NCBI RefSeq assembly: GCF_004210375.1
Contig: NC_134834.1
Coordinates: 139,843,009 to 139,907,008 of the forward strand
Direction of reading: 5' to 3'
Length of the DNA stretch: 64,000 nt
Origin: Tachypleus tridentatus
Taxonomy: Eukaryota > Arthropoda > Merostomata > Xiphosura > Limulidae
The position numbers and the translations under genes were made by a program. How positions within the stretch are numbered: the stretch's first letter is position 1; every line of letters begins with the position of its first letter. This document shows positions 11,279 through 23,254 of the stretch, piece after piece. A model generated the notes under the pieces. It had not been told where the DNA came from. It made no database searches and saw only the letters and a program-made list of their open reading frames with translations.

Positions 11279-11922
11279 AGGCACACAGTGTAGTAAACAA
11301 TTAACAAAATATAAAAGGCACACAGTGTAGTGAACAATTAAGAGAATATAAACGGCACACAGTGTAGTAGACAATTAACAGAATATAAAAGGCACACAGT
11401 GTAGTAAACAATTAACAAAATATAAAAGGCACACAGTGTAGTAAACAATTAAGAGAATATAAACGGCACACAGTGTAGTAGACAATTAACAGAATATAAA
11501 AGGCGCACAGTGTAGTAGACAATTAACATAATATAAAAGGCACACAGTGTAGTGGACAATTAACAGAATATAAAAGGCACACAGTGTAGTGGACAATTAA
11601 GAGAATATGAACGGCACACAGTGTAGTGGACAATTAAGAGAATATAAACAGCACACAGTGTAGTGGACAATTAAGAGAATATGAACGGCACACAGTGTAG
11701 TGGACAATTAAGAGAATATAAACAGCACACAGTGTAGTAAACAATTAAGAGAATATAAACGGCACACAGTGTAGTAAACAATTAAGAGAATATGAACGGC
11801 ACACAGTGTAGTGGACAATTAAGAGAATATAAACAGCACACAGTGTAGTAAACAATTAAGAGAATATAAACGGCACACAGTGTAGTGGACAATTAACAGA
11901 ATATAAAAGGCATATAGTGTAT
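11279..11922. repeat. 37-bp minisatellite, about 17 copies
   Basis: The unit is 37 bases, built around 'gcacacagtgtagt', 'aacaattaa' and 'aatataaa', repeated about 17.4 times without spacers. Variants differ at three places (gtaaac/gtggac, aacaaa/gagaat, ataaaagg/ataaacgg/ataaacag/atgaacgg). They alternate in runs, which gives a higher-order pattern in the second half. Minus-strand frames across it are by-products of the repeat. The 3' end decays into 'ggcatatagtgtataaaaatg'. Confidence 0.97.
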
Positions 11923-13020
11923 AAAAATGCAAGTAGACAAAAATAAGACGAATTAAACTGAACTGTGCTTAAATAGTTATATATATATTGCTGTGTGTTG
12001 ACTCTTTCCTGTGCTATTATGTAGAGATAATGTAAATGACATTTTTATCGTCTTGTTTTTGAAGTATTAATATTAGTCATCCTTATATTTACTTCACTTT
12101 TTGAAAAGTTTTTTCTTTACTTGTTTGCTTGTTTTTTTTAAGCGAAAGAATCCAATTTTACTCGGGGTAATATATTTTAGACGACTATGTCATTGTGTAT
12201 ATTTTGAATCAATATTAGTATAAAAATATAACCTATATACTTTGTTTGCTAAGCATCATGACATATAACACATTGTTGGAATAGACTGTCACCAAAACGC
12301 AATGGCTTTTCTATATATTAAAAGTTGTTATATAAGAAACCAATTCTTTTCTATGTAGGGTTTTTCACTAGCTTCCTTCATTAAAAAGATACAAATGAGC
12401 GCAGGTACGTGAATAAGAGCACATCTTAAATGTCCACTTAATATGGATACAAATCTTCAGGTTCCTAGATATTTCATCTAAGAGCTATGACGATCACTCA
12501 CACACACAGATGAGCCCTTTTATTATTATACATGATGTCACCATTTCATGTAGATGTGATTTTCAGCTCTCGTAGAAACTTGTGCGATTAAAAGCAAAAT
12601 AGCGATAAATTAAAAAAAAATTGTCACAAGCATTCGTGTTAATGGTCACTCACCGAAAAATGAAACAGTTCTGAGAAGTAGAGTGAAAGAGGAAAAGTCT
12701 GGATGTCAGTTGTACTAATGTTGAATAAAGCTCTCTAGACATAATGTTCAACTATAAATTCAACATGTTTGGTAAATGAAACAATGATTTTAAGAACACA
12801 CATTTGTTAATTCTGAGTGCTACACCTCTTATCAGCATAGATTACAAGGGATATTAATAATCTACAAATTTTATATTCGAAAAATTCAAATATGGAATTT
12901 TGTTCACAGCTATATTGACAAAAATTTCGAATCTCATGATTCGATTGAAAATTATACTTGTTTTCGAGATTGCTCGGCTGGACATTTATAATCTTACAAT
13001 GCAAATCTTTGGATTTGAGT
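11923..13020. other. AT-rich non-coding DNA
   Basis: No gene recognised. At about 13020-13060 there is a possible SINE-tail scrap ('acagcagatagcccaatttggctttg') of family C. Confidence 0.35.
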
Positions 13021-13223
13021 AGACACAGCAGATAGCCCAATTTGGCTTTGTTTTTTTAAAAAAAAGTCCCCAGAGGGGGTCAGCGGGAAAGTTACGGACT
13101 TTAATGTTATGATATTGCTATTCTCACACTCCACTTTCTCTTCTGATGTCCATAAATTTTATTTGAATTGTATTTATTTCATCAAGAATTGGCTCGTACT
13201 AACATAGACATAAATTGCTGTTT

Positions 13224-13445
13224 ATTACTGCTAATAAATAACACAAGGTTTTGTTTCTTACTGGCAGAGTATCACTTTCTTCTTCTGTCTCTTTTGGTTC
13301 ACTGATTCTTTTTCTCAACTTTTTTATCTGAACTTCTTTTTTTAATGTTCCTTTTTTAAGCTTGCGGTGAATTGACTCCTATCTTTCGTTCTTGGATAAT
13401 AACACTTCATAACTATATTGGGTCTTGTGGGAGCCATTCTGGCTG
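13224..13445 (-). pseudogene. possible decayed coding remnant, lysine-rich
   Basis: On the minus strand a start-like segment (MAPTRPNIVMKCYYPRTKD from 13436) is followed, one frame over, by an open stretch rich in Lys/Leu/Glu (HRKLKKGTLKKEVQIKKLRK and on to a tgt tag stop near 13196). The local base composition is less AT-biased upstream (a NotI-like gcggccgc at 13457). It could be part of a transposase coiled-coil region, but no family can be named. Confidence 0.2.
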
Positions 13446-13936
13446 AACCTGGAAAGGCGGCCGCTGCCACCCTCTGAACTTCAATGCATGTTCTTAACAT
13501 GTAAATGTCTAATATTTAACGCTAAAATTTGGGATCAATTTCCATAGTAAACAGAACTCAAACGATTTATTTTGTATCTTCGATTTAAAATACTAAATGT
13601 CACAATATAAAATCTTATGTACCAGAAATGGCTACAAATAAGTAGAAATAATATTCAAGTATATGTTTGTATGCTTGTAATGCAGTTAATACACATTACC
13701 AAGAGTTTGTAAATGTGTTATGTGAATTCAGGGCTAATTCAAAGTATTTTGACATTCTACGTAATATTTTAAAATTACGTCCTTAGTAGAACTCGTGCAC
13801 CACTATCTTCAGTAAAACTATATAGGCATTACAAGGGCATATGCAATTTATAGTACTATTTTACTTTAGCTATTTATAATTAGAACAACTTGATTTTATA
13901 TCTCCTTTTTCACTTCTCAAGTATCTAGCTTGTTTT

Positions 13937-14395
13937 ATCTATAATAAAAGGGGATGTTTGTGTGTCTACGTGTGGGTGACCTGGAAAACTGACATTTTGC
14001 ACTCATACTAAGTGGACTCTGAGGGTGTGCCCCTGCTTATTATTACTCATCCACGTGCGTGCGGGCATGCGAATATTTTTAATTAAACAAGCCAGTGAAA
14101 ACCCATATAGAAAAGAAGTGGTTCCTTATATTACAAAATAATAAGTGGACTCTGAGTGTACGCAGCTGAATATTATTAATTATCTTATCTATTTGCATAC
14201 ATGCTTCTTTTTAATGACGCAAGCTAGCGAAAACCATTTAGAAAAGTGTTATGTTTCTAAGAAATAACAGTTTTGAAAACATATTTCACTGTTCTTCTAT
14301 ATTAAAATATATTCGAAATACACACACTGACAGAGTCATCTAGAATATATAAAACTAATAACCCGAGCGAAGTGGGTACTTTTGGCAGTATTTAT
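13937..14395. mobile_element. candidate non-autonomous element with ~125-bp direct repeats
   Basis: Two diverged direct copies of a ~125-base block start with 'taagtggactctgag', at about 14009 and 14141, and end with 'gaaaaccyatatagaaaag'-type sequence. They are preceded by 'taataaaaggggatgtttgtgtgtc' and followed by 'taataacccgagcgaagtgggt'. Similar start and end themes occur in non-autonomous DNA elements of invertebrates, but class and boundaries are not established here. Confidence 0.3.
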
Positions 14396-17300
14396 TAAGT
14401 TTGTTATCTTTCAGTGTCTGCATCTATGGGCACAGTTGTCAGGTCAGTAAAGGACGTCAGAATATGTAAAAGGAGTGTTAGATAGACAAAGTTATTGGAA
14501 TTAAATGCTAATATAAAATGTTTTATTGACTTTTCCCCCCTAAGCAATTTACTACCTTGTTTACTTGCCGGACCTGGATGGATGAAGTATTTATTATTTA
14601 TTATGTATTTCAACGACATATATAATTTAATACAATTATGAAAGAGTAGCTATCAATTCCCATTGTCTTAACCTAGCTTCCTGTGAAGTCTTCTTAAAAC
14701 AGCTATTCGAAACTGAATTCTTCAAAAATAAACGTGCACTTTACTGAAATTCAAGGAAAGAATGAGGAAACAAAAGGTATTCAACTAAGTCAACGTGAAA
14801 AAGTGTTGTCTGGTTGATTACTTAACACTACTGATGATATTTTTTCTTATAACGTGTCTTCGAGTTTCCAACTCTTCCACTTGTTTGTAGCTGTAATTAT
14901 GTTTTCTTTTTTTATTTTAAGCTACATTAAACTCTTGCTGCTTGAATGACACGTGTAAAAATTCTTATTTATTAAGATTAAAAGCTAGCACACAATGTCT
15001 CATAAATTCTGTAATGGTTTTCAAACGAGACCCAAAACTCGAGCTCCTTCGATAGTTCACTATTGTTCTTCTGAACATGAACAGTGAACTATTCCAAAGC
15101 ATTTTATTGACGGTAGTATATGAATACGGTGTCTAAGAAGGTTGTGCACACTTCTCTATCTTCAAATCTGTAGTTGTAAGTGGTAATTTATGAACAGTTC
15201 TGAAGAATTCACATTTCTCCCCATATAGAATTATTTTATACAATAGTTTACAGATTATATCGAAATTTATAGCAATTAAAGTTTATTATATAAACAGGAA
15301 ATCCTCTATAACGTTTTCATAAAATATATTCAGACTAGTTTTAACGACTTTGTATTACGTAAAACTGAAGAACCAACATGAAAACACAACTCCCTTATGC
15401 ATATTTTTTTATTGTAGTCAGTGAAGGTTATATGTAAACCATTTCAGCAAAAGCAATCAAATTTGTAAAAAAAAAAAAAGTATAATTCTTTTATAGGAAT
15501 CCATCACATTTATAAAAATTCTTGACAATTCTCGAGCTTTGGTTAGTGAAACGTGTGTAGAAATAGCTATCTCAAAGTTACAAAATTATTATGTAAACGA
15601 TGTTTGCAAAATTATCAATTTTTCGTTTGGTAGCTCTGGAGTCTCAGGTTGACAATTTGCACGTAGTTCTCTGATTATTTATGCTTAACTTTGACATTAG
15701 TCCTCTGTAAAATATAAAGTAGCCAGGACCAAACTTAAAGCTCTATCATAAATCTAGAGATTAATATATTCTGCGTTATAATTTATAACGGTTGCTAAAG
15801 AACTGTTGAAATAGCTTTTTTCACTGTGGCTCTGATGCTCTGCTGAACTCTAGTATTAAACAAAAGCCCACGTCAGCAACAAAGTACAAAGTGCAGCAAA
15901 CAGAATACAACTGAAAATTAACAGGCCTTATTGCTATCAAGCGAAATAGCCAGCCACTGCCATCTCACAACTCCGTTAATCTTAAACACAGCTCATTTCT
16001 TAACTGACAGAATTATGACGCTATTGATATTTATATCCAAAATTGTAGCTAAATATAGGAACATATATTTTAAGTGTAACTTAACCTTCATATAGTAGGT
16101 CTATATGAGCTAAACATCCTACATCTAACAGCAAATATGATGCTCGTATCTATAACATTACGTATTAGATACATCACTAACAAAAGGATGTGGTGGTAAC
16201 TCAGGTTTTAATGTAATTATGTTTTTTTCATTTTGCTGTCTTTTAGCTTTAAGACAAAAGCATCAATAATGGCAACTTATTCTTATAAAACAATTTCTTA
16301 TTTAAAATTTGTTAAAATGAAAATATTTGATGTGATTACGTACTGTGCCTCTTAACTGACAGTTACTTGAAATTAATCCAAGCAGTTGTTAACAAATCAG
16401 TTTCACGTGGTATTTTAGAGATAGACACAATAACAGTATAGATTGTGAGCAGTGCTACATAACCTTACTGTATTGTAATAATGTGTTTAAGTCATTAATT
16501 TAGGGAGATTTTTGTAAAATTCCTACATTTTCAAAAAAATAAAAAACTAATATATAAATAAACATACACACACATAAATATATAAAAGATACCTCAGGCC
16601 ATTGCAAGTGATGATATGGCGAACTTGACCATATTAAATATATGGATATATGGTAATATTTCGAGCATGGATTATATACATATTCGTTCGTTAATTTGAA
16701 TGTTATATACTTCCATGTTTTCAATCTTTGTATGGCCTAGTCTGCTATAAGGTTTCAAAAATTATAGCCTTTCTATTTCCGTATCCGGGTTTCAATTCTT
16801 TAATTTCAAGAATAGTTATACCTCTTGGATTGTTTAAAGTTAACAGTTAAACAGCTAATAGAAAATGTGTACACAGTGTATCAGCAAATTTACAGATTCA
16901 AAGACTCAACATGTGGCTCACTTCTACCTGGCGTTATGATATAAAAATAGTGGTAGTCTATAAAAGTATTTTGAATATGAATGTAAAAATCACTTTAGGA
17001 AGAGGAAAGTAGTTTTCTGTTTGGGTGAATATTAAGCCCAAAATATTGTGGCACATGTTTGAATCAAGTCCATAATTACTTCTCAGATGTGTCATGAAAT
17101 AGCATATGTAGCACCTTCATTAAAGAGCATTCAGTTACGAAATAAGAATGATGTAGCGTACAAACCAAATTCTGAAAAAAACCTACAACAGTAAATAGTG
17201 AAATCCATCTCAAATGTAGTCTATGATATATTGTAGATCCTGATTTTCTTTTACTCCAGTTCCTTGACTTTTATAATAATTTTGCTTTGCAGTGTATTCA

Positions 17301-18490
17301 TAAACTCTGAATTGATTATATCTTGAAGTTTACTCTGAATAGCAACCAAAATATTTTACTACTAATTCATCCAAAATTATTATTCAAGGGAAAATACATT
17401 GATTAATTTTATTAAAGAGTAAAACAGTGTCCTTCCACCTCGTATGTCCGTTCCAAATAAAACCATTTTCAGTACTATTTGTATTAGTGAGTTTGCGATT
17501 GCCTGTGTACGCATTGCTGCTGTACGTCTTACACTTACCACAGTATATAATTAATTGATACAGAAACGATGTAGATGTTATTTTTTCTTTTAATTTCTTA
17601 TATAATGAATGTAGTTTGTGTTTTAAAAATATAAACCTTTGAAGGATTCATAAAAGATACATCTTTGTACATGTACTTTAGAGTTTTCTTGCAGACCAAC
17701 AAAGTTTCATCTTTAAATAGTGTTCCAGAACAGATACACGATTATTATTGATTTATCTTTGTAAGCCGTCTTAAGATGTCGTTAATAACTGAAAGGCTGC
17801 TGATACAGAGACTATTTTTGTCCATTAACGTTTGTTTATGTTATCTTTAAAATACTTTCTGTCTGACATGACATTAGTAAACATTCCACCATTTATTTAA
17901 TGGGAGGCTATAGTTAACCGAAAACAATTAAACAATGAGGTTAGTGAATGGATAAAAAACATATAAATAAAAAGAACAAAGAGCTAAATGTATTTGTATT
18001 GTTGATATTACAAAAATACTTCTATTCTCAAACAGTTAAGGAAACTTATTTTCAGTATTACATGTGAAATGATAGCACTATCATAAGTGTGTATAATGTA
18101 AGTGTATTGAAGAGATAACAAAGGATCGTAACGGGTATCATAATCATGTAAGAGACAAAGATTGAACAATAAGATTCGTTAAACTCTTTACCTCAGACCT
18201 CAGTGTGTTATTTACAGTTGGTCGGTTTATGAAAAAAAACTTGTATCTGAACAGAAATAGAATAAATTTAGAGGCACGAAATTGGAATTATAGAAATAAA
18301 AGTAAAGAAGTAAATATACTTTCAGTGAAAAACAACAAAAAACGTGTTAAACTGTTAGTTTACCAATGAGTGGACAAAGTAAAACTAAAACAACAAAATA
18401 ATGAAAATGTTAATGAAGGAAGAGACACAAATTTTTGGATGACCTAGTGTTTCCTTGCGTCAAGTGTGTCCTTACATTTTAGGATTTTTT
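14396..18490. other. long AT-rich stretch without recognisable features
   Basis: I read both strands and found no conserved domain, RNA gene or repeat family member in these ~4.1 kb. Frames at 14404-14619 and 16500-16724 (both minus) are short and low in complexity. If the upstream exon candidates are real, this is intron of the GPCR gene. Confidence 0.4.
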
Positions 18491-18493
18491 TTT

Positions 18494-18604
18494 ATGTTTC
18501 AAGCGCAAATTTACACAATGGGTTATACGCGGTGTACTCATAGCGGGCATCAAACCCAAGTTTAAGCGTTATATACGTTTAAGATTATTCCTAAGCAACT
18601 GGTG
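18494..18604 (-). repeat. SINE family B, diverged
   Basis: On the minus strand 'ccaccagttgcttaggaat...cttgggtttgatgcccgctatgag' leads to the tail 'cgctt gaaac' in the family B order. It is strongly diverged in the A-box half. Confidence 0.65.
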
Positions 18605-19421
18605 GATATTTGTCAAAGGAAAACATTAAATACCTCTAAAGAAATGTGTATTTTAGGTTTTGTATTACTCCTTGCAATGTGACAACGCGCGCGTAAAGCT
18701 CCGAAATGATGTTTACAAGTAAAAGTTTTCTTCACCGAACATTGCCTGAAAGAGATTGTTTTTATGTTTTTATAAATATGGTCATATAGTAAATCTGCAT
18801 TACAAGAAGGTTTTATAGTACATCTATATTGACGTTTGTCATACGTTCCATATAATTCTGAAACAAACAGTATTTAAGTCTTAGAACATCAAACAAACCC
18901 ATTAACAAGTTTTGGTGTTGTTTTTTTTTTCTCAATCAGTAGTTATTTTTTGTTGGTTTTTTGTCAGTAACTTTAGGAAAAAAACTGAAAGCTGAACACA
19001 TTTATTGCATTTACTTTATAGCACTTTAAACTATGTTAAAAGAAGTTTGTTAAAAAAAGATTTTTATTGTAGATTTCCTAGGTGTATGTTGTTACATCTC
19101 TTACTCTTAACTCTCCTCAAAGTTTGCTGCGGTATTGAAGTTAATGGAATCTTTATCTCCTTATCCTGGTGCACAACAGGATACAAACAATCTTGAATCT
19201 AGTGATGAGTTACAACAAAATTAAGACAACGACTTCATTTCTCATGTTGTATGTTTTTAACTACTGGTCCTTGGATGAACTCATCCCCCATAGGAAACAA
19301 GGTGAATATTTCGTTACACATAGCAGAACTTGTGGAAGTGGGAATGTTGGCTGATATTTCATTTAGTATAAGTAGCCATGTTCTTGTGGAGCCCATATCT
19401 TTAAGCTTAGAACGAACCTAG
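18605..19421. other. AT-rich non-coding DNA
   Basis: No gene or repeat recognised. Short + frames at 19005-19354 show no family resemblance. Confidence 0.4.
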
Positions 19422-19686
19422 TGGACCGGCATAGCCAGGTGTTTAAGGCACTCGGCTTGTAATCTGAGGGCTGTGAGTTCGAATCCCCGTCACACCAAAG
19501 ATGCTCGCCCTGGAGGTGTTATAATGTCACGATAAAAATATAGCTTAAGAGTTGGCGGTGGGAGGTGATGACTAGCTGCCTTCCCTAATTTAGTTGTGTA
19601 AGATTAGAGGGAAGGACTGAATAGTCATCACCACCTACCGCAGATAGCCCATGTGTAGCTTTGCGCGAAATTCAAAACAAACCAAA
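19422..19686 (+). repeat. SINE family A with internal fold-back inversion
   Basis: Head (ggaccggcatagccaggtg), tRNA-like boxes and tail (gcgcgaaattcaaaacaaacc) are in normal order. The central domain, however, reads forward to 'gactagctgccttccct' (about 19586) and then continues as the reverse complement of the same domain up to 'catcaccacctaccgc' (about 19641). The result is a ~33-bp imperfect inverted repeat around a ~20-base loop. The rest of the normal centre is missing. Confidence 0.9.
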
Positions 19687-20157
19687 CCTAGAACGTAGTT
19701 TTATGTGATACAACACAGTAATGTTGAATAATTCCTTATTTACGTAACCTTGATCATTAAACATTAAAATGCTCACACTAAGTAACAAATTCTGCCTAAT
19801 ATATCTTTGAGTACACATGAGACAAATGACCTAATATACTTCTGGAAAGAGTAGTCAATATCCTTACCATTTTTAAAACTCTCTTGATGGAAGTTGTGCC
19901 ACAAAAATCCTTTGGTTTTATTTTTTTCTAATAGTGGTAATACTCAACTGAATTCTATAAAACCTAGAATAATGTTACAAAATAGTATGCAGTGTTTTGT
20001 TTTGAAACGTCATATATGAAATAGTGTGCTTAGTTTTTTGGTTTTGAAGTTACAAAGAGTTTATAAAAATGTATATTTTTTAAACCTTTGATTAGAAAAT
20101 TACCTTTAATTTCTCTTGTTAGTTTTATTTGTATTTATATTAATTAACTTATTTCAG

Positions 20158-20193
20158 TTAAGTCACAAACAAACACGAGAAGCTGACAAAGAG
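20158..20193 (+). other. candidate small untranslated exon
   Basis: A 36-base segment lies between an acceptor (taacttatttcag ending 20157) and a donor (aagag|gtatgtg at 20194). It is in the interval upstream of the GPCR start-codon exon. Splice-signal evidence only. Confidence 0.15.
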
Positions 20194-20347
20194 GTATGTG
20201 AGTAACACAGAACAGAACTCGTTAAAATGATTTAATCATTAAGTTTGTCGCAAACATAGTTAATAACATTTCCGGTTGAGATCAATTTATATTTGATTGA
20301 TACAGTTTATTTTCAATAACTCTTTTTATATGAAGGTGCCTGCAACC

Positions 20348-20621
20348 GTTGTTTGTTTGTTTGTTTTTTGAATTTTGCACAAAGCTATCTGTGCTAGCCG
20401 TCCCTAATTTAGCAGTGTAAGACTAGAGGGAAGGCAGCTAGTCATCACCACCCACCGCCAACTCTTGGGCTACTCTTTTACCAACGAATAGTGGGATTGA
20501 CCGTCACATTATAACGCCCCCACGGCTGAAAGGGCGAGCATGTTTGGTGCGACGGGGATGCGAACTCGCGACCCTCAGATTACGAGTCGCACGCCTTAAC
20601 ACGCTTGGCCATGCCGGACCG
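20348..20621 (-). repeat. SINE family A, full length
   Basis: A complete minus-strand copy: the (gttt)n tail side is at 20348, the centre is intact, and the tRNA-like head ends with 'cttggccatgccggacc'. It shows little divergence from the copies at 7290 and 28608. A short direct repeat 'aaccgttg' flanks it and may be the target-site duplication. Confidence 0.95.
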
Positions 20622-21369
20622 TAACCGTTGTACTGCTGTATTAATATGATGTCAACTCTTATTCAAGTTCCTCATATTCCTTAAAAAAGTCTGAAGAGAT
20701 GTGTACCTTTATGGCACCGTAAAAAAAGTTGTAACAATAATTTAACTAACACAGAAGAAAAATCGTGCGAGAAAGACATCAGTTACTATATTTGAAATAA
20801 GTGATAGTTTCTTAAATATATATGCTTATAGCTTGGAATGTACAAAAAACTAATAAAAACAAATGAATTCATTGTTTACAGGCACCGACTCTTAAAACCC
20901 GAGCGGAAATAAAAGTCTGAACATTTTATTTATTTCATCTTTTTAATTACATTAATTATAGTTTACATAATGATAAAATATAAATGATCAAAAATGTTTA
21001 ATTTCACTTTTTTTTTTAATTATTGTTAACTTTTTGAAGTGTGATATGCAGGTGCACACTCAACTTTTAAAATTGATGAGTACATCAGTTTTCTTAGGTT
21101 AACTACTGTTTGGTTAACTCACAATACATGTTCACTACTATAAACCGTTAACTCACACAGATGCCTGCAACCAGTATCTTTACGGATACATGGTTTAATA
21201 TACAAGTGTTCAAGGGAGGTCATCATTCTCTTTGAAACATTAAAAAAAATATGAGAATCCTGATAAATGCATTGTTTTAAAATTATGTCAGCAGCAGAAA
21301 GTAATACATGAAGATATATTTTATCATTATATTCTAAATCTACCTCACTTATCTAGAAATCGACATAAT
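20622..21369. other. AT-rich non-coding DNA
   Basis: No gene or repeat recognised on either strand. Confidence 0.4.
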
Positions 21370-21379
21370 AACAAAGGGA

Positions 21380-21812
21380 TTAGTGGTTTCGTGATGAGAT
21401 GCTGACCGATCCAAGCTACACTGTCTCAGCTTTTTTTATGGAATTCCTACATCACATGAAATCCATTTTCGTTCCTGGCTCCATAAAGTGTTGGAAATGT
21501 CTGAGCTATTGAGTGTGCATTTATGTCCTATAAACATTGTTCTATTTATTTTTATAATGCTCTTTTAGGCTGTTGACCATCAAAGTGATTTTTATATCCC
21601 TTAACTCGCTTGTGTAGAAGTCCACCGAGTTTGAGTTCATGTGACAGCTGAATATTTTTTGGATACCTTTTCAGCTTCTGAATTTTCATAGTTGGAACAG
21701 CTCCTGATCCAAGATGGGATTTCTTCAGGTCATTGCTACACTTTGATCGTTGTCTTTTCTCAGTTACAGTTATCCTCTTCTTCGTCAGATCCCTGGCAAT
21801 GATATGGCATAG
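21380..21812 (-). pseudogene. coding remnant with THAP-domain-like C-terminal half
   Basis: The minus strand from about 21833 down to a TAA at 21562-21564 is open for about 90 codons. The segment KCSNDLKKSHLGSGAVPT (about 21745-21692) resembles the second half of a THAP zinc finger, which ends in CSxHF...GAVPT. A basic region IQKLKRYPKN and KLGGLLHKRVKGYKNHFDG follow. The expected zinc-binding His after the Cys is not present. A plausible acceptor (cattgccag) precedes the conserved part. After the stop the sequence to about 21380 looks like repeat 3' flank. It may be a terminal exon of an unseen gene or, more likely, a transposase fragment. Confidence 0.35.
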
Positions 21813-21839
21813 TAATAAATTTTTAGTTATTTGTGGTGT

Positions 21840-22473
21840 TCACAGATAAAGTTGTAACCATCAGTAACAAGTGTTAAACAGGGAGATTCAAATATAAACG
21901 TTTGTTGAAAAATAAAATGAAAAACGACAAAAAAAAAACTGATTCAAATAAGAAAAAGCTTTACAATGTTACAATACTTAACAAAGTGATTAGCTTTTGT
22001 AATTTAAAAATACCTAAATGCTGTAACGGAATGGTGACATACTTCACTGGATTGTTTCAATAACGTGTTTTTGTTTGAATAAGGCCCTATTGTGTATTCT
22101 ATAGTCCTATTCAATCCAAGTCATTGATAATTCTCAATAATTTTTAAGTTTTAGTTCCTTAACCTGTACCACAGCTTATACCACTGTGGTATGTAACCTT
22201 GGTTCAGTTTTTCAAAGCTACTGCTCAACGATGTAGTATTCTTCATGAAAATGCAATTGAATGTAAGATAATTGCCTGAACAAATAGGAAAATAATAATA
22301 AGTTCCTCTGAATACCTAAAAAAATATGTATTTTATTCTGGTTATGCTCAGGTAAATTTTTGAAGTTTTCAAATGTCATAGACTTATTGAAATGATTCTA
22401 TAAAATAGAAATAAAAACAAATTATAGATGCACTAGAAGCTTAAAACAATTTTATATTGTATTCTTACCTAAA
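21840..22473. other. AT-rich non-coding DNA
   Basis: No gene or repeat recognised. Confidence 0.4.
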
Positions 22474-22596
22474 GGTCCCCCAGTGGCTCAGCGATATATC
22501 TGCGGATTTACAACGCTAAAACCGGGTTTCGATACCCGTGGTGGGTAGAGCACCGGTAACCCATCGTGTAGCTTTGTGCTTACTTCAAAACAACAA
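22474..22596 (+). repeat. SINE family B
   Basis: It reads 'tcccccagtggctcagcg', then a tRNA-like body with an intact B-box side (gggtttcgatacccg) and 'gtagctttgtgcttacttcaaaacaac'. It is nearly full length. Confidence 0.92.
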
Positions 22597-23220
22597 CTTA
22601 CGTAAATAAACAAACTATTCTTTGCTGTATTTAATTTATGATATTGACAAATAATTACTCTATATCTTCACGTTGGTGGTTGCATATTTATTATCTTCTT
22701 CAGTTTGTACTTTCTTCATCAATTGTGTAGCAGACATTCTAGCCTTTAAGCTTTGCAGTTTATTGAGTTTGAGTCATGCATTGATTCATTTTCTACTCTA
22801 AATTTTTATGCCTCATATGTATCATTTTTTAGTTGTTCAAAGAATTAGATTAAAGGCGGGCGACAAGAATGTGTATAAAATTGTGTAAATGAATTTCATT
22901 TGTTAATATTATTGCATTTTATTTGTTTAGAAAATATAGTTTTTCAGGATTTACAGGAAATATAAAAACACACAACTCTTAGGAGCTCATATTACTTCCC
23001 AAAGTAGCACCTCAAATTTAAAAAATAATTATTTTTGAAACTTCAAGTCGGTAACGATGGAAGTAACATAAACAAAAAGCAAGATTGAAAACTGAATTAA
23101 ATTTGTTTCCCAGGACGAAAGATAAAAACTAAAGCGATGATGTTTTAACATAGGCTTAATTTTGTTCACTGATTTTTGTTTGTTTTTGGGTTAAATACAT
23201 GCTTTGTCTTTTTCTAACAG

Positions 23221-23254
23221 AATAAAGCCACCGCATTCAACAGTTCTGTTTGAA
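23221..23254 (+). promoter_or_regulatory. 5' UTR part of GPCR exon, directly after a splice acceptor
   Basis: The acceptor tctttttctaacag ends at 23220. The 34 bases that follow have no ATG, and the coding frame opens at 23255. This shows that transcription starts further upstream and that at least one intron interrupts the 5' UTR. Confidence 0.7.

Noticed and set aside
11279..11922. CRISPR array
   Set aside because: The 37-bp units are directly adjacent with no unique spacers, and the genome is eukaryotic. It is a minisatellite.
23204..23254. Non-ATG (TTG) start extending the GPCR by 17 residues
   Set aside because: The extension lies across a splice acceptor (cag at 23218-23220). The first ATG inside the exon is at 23255 and gives a normal receptor N-terminus.
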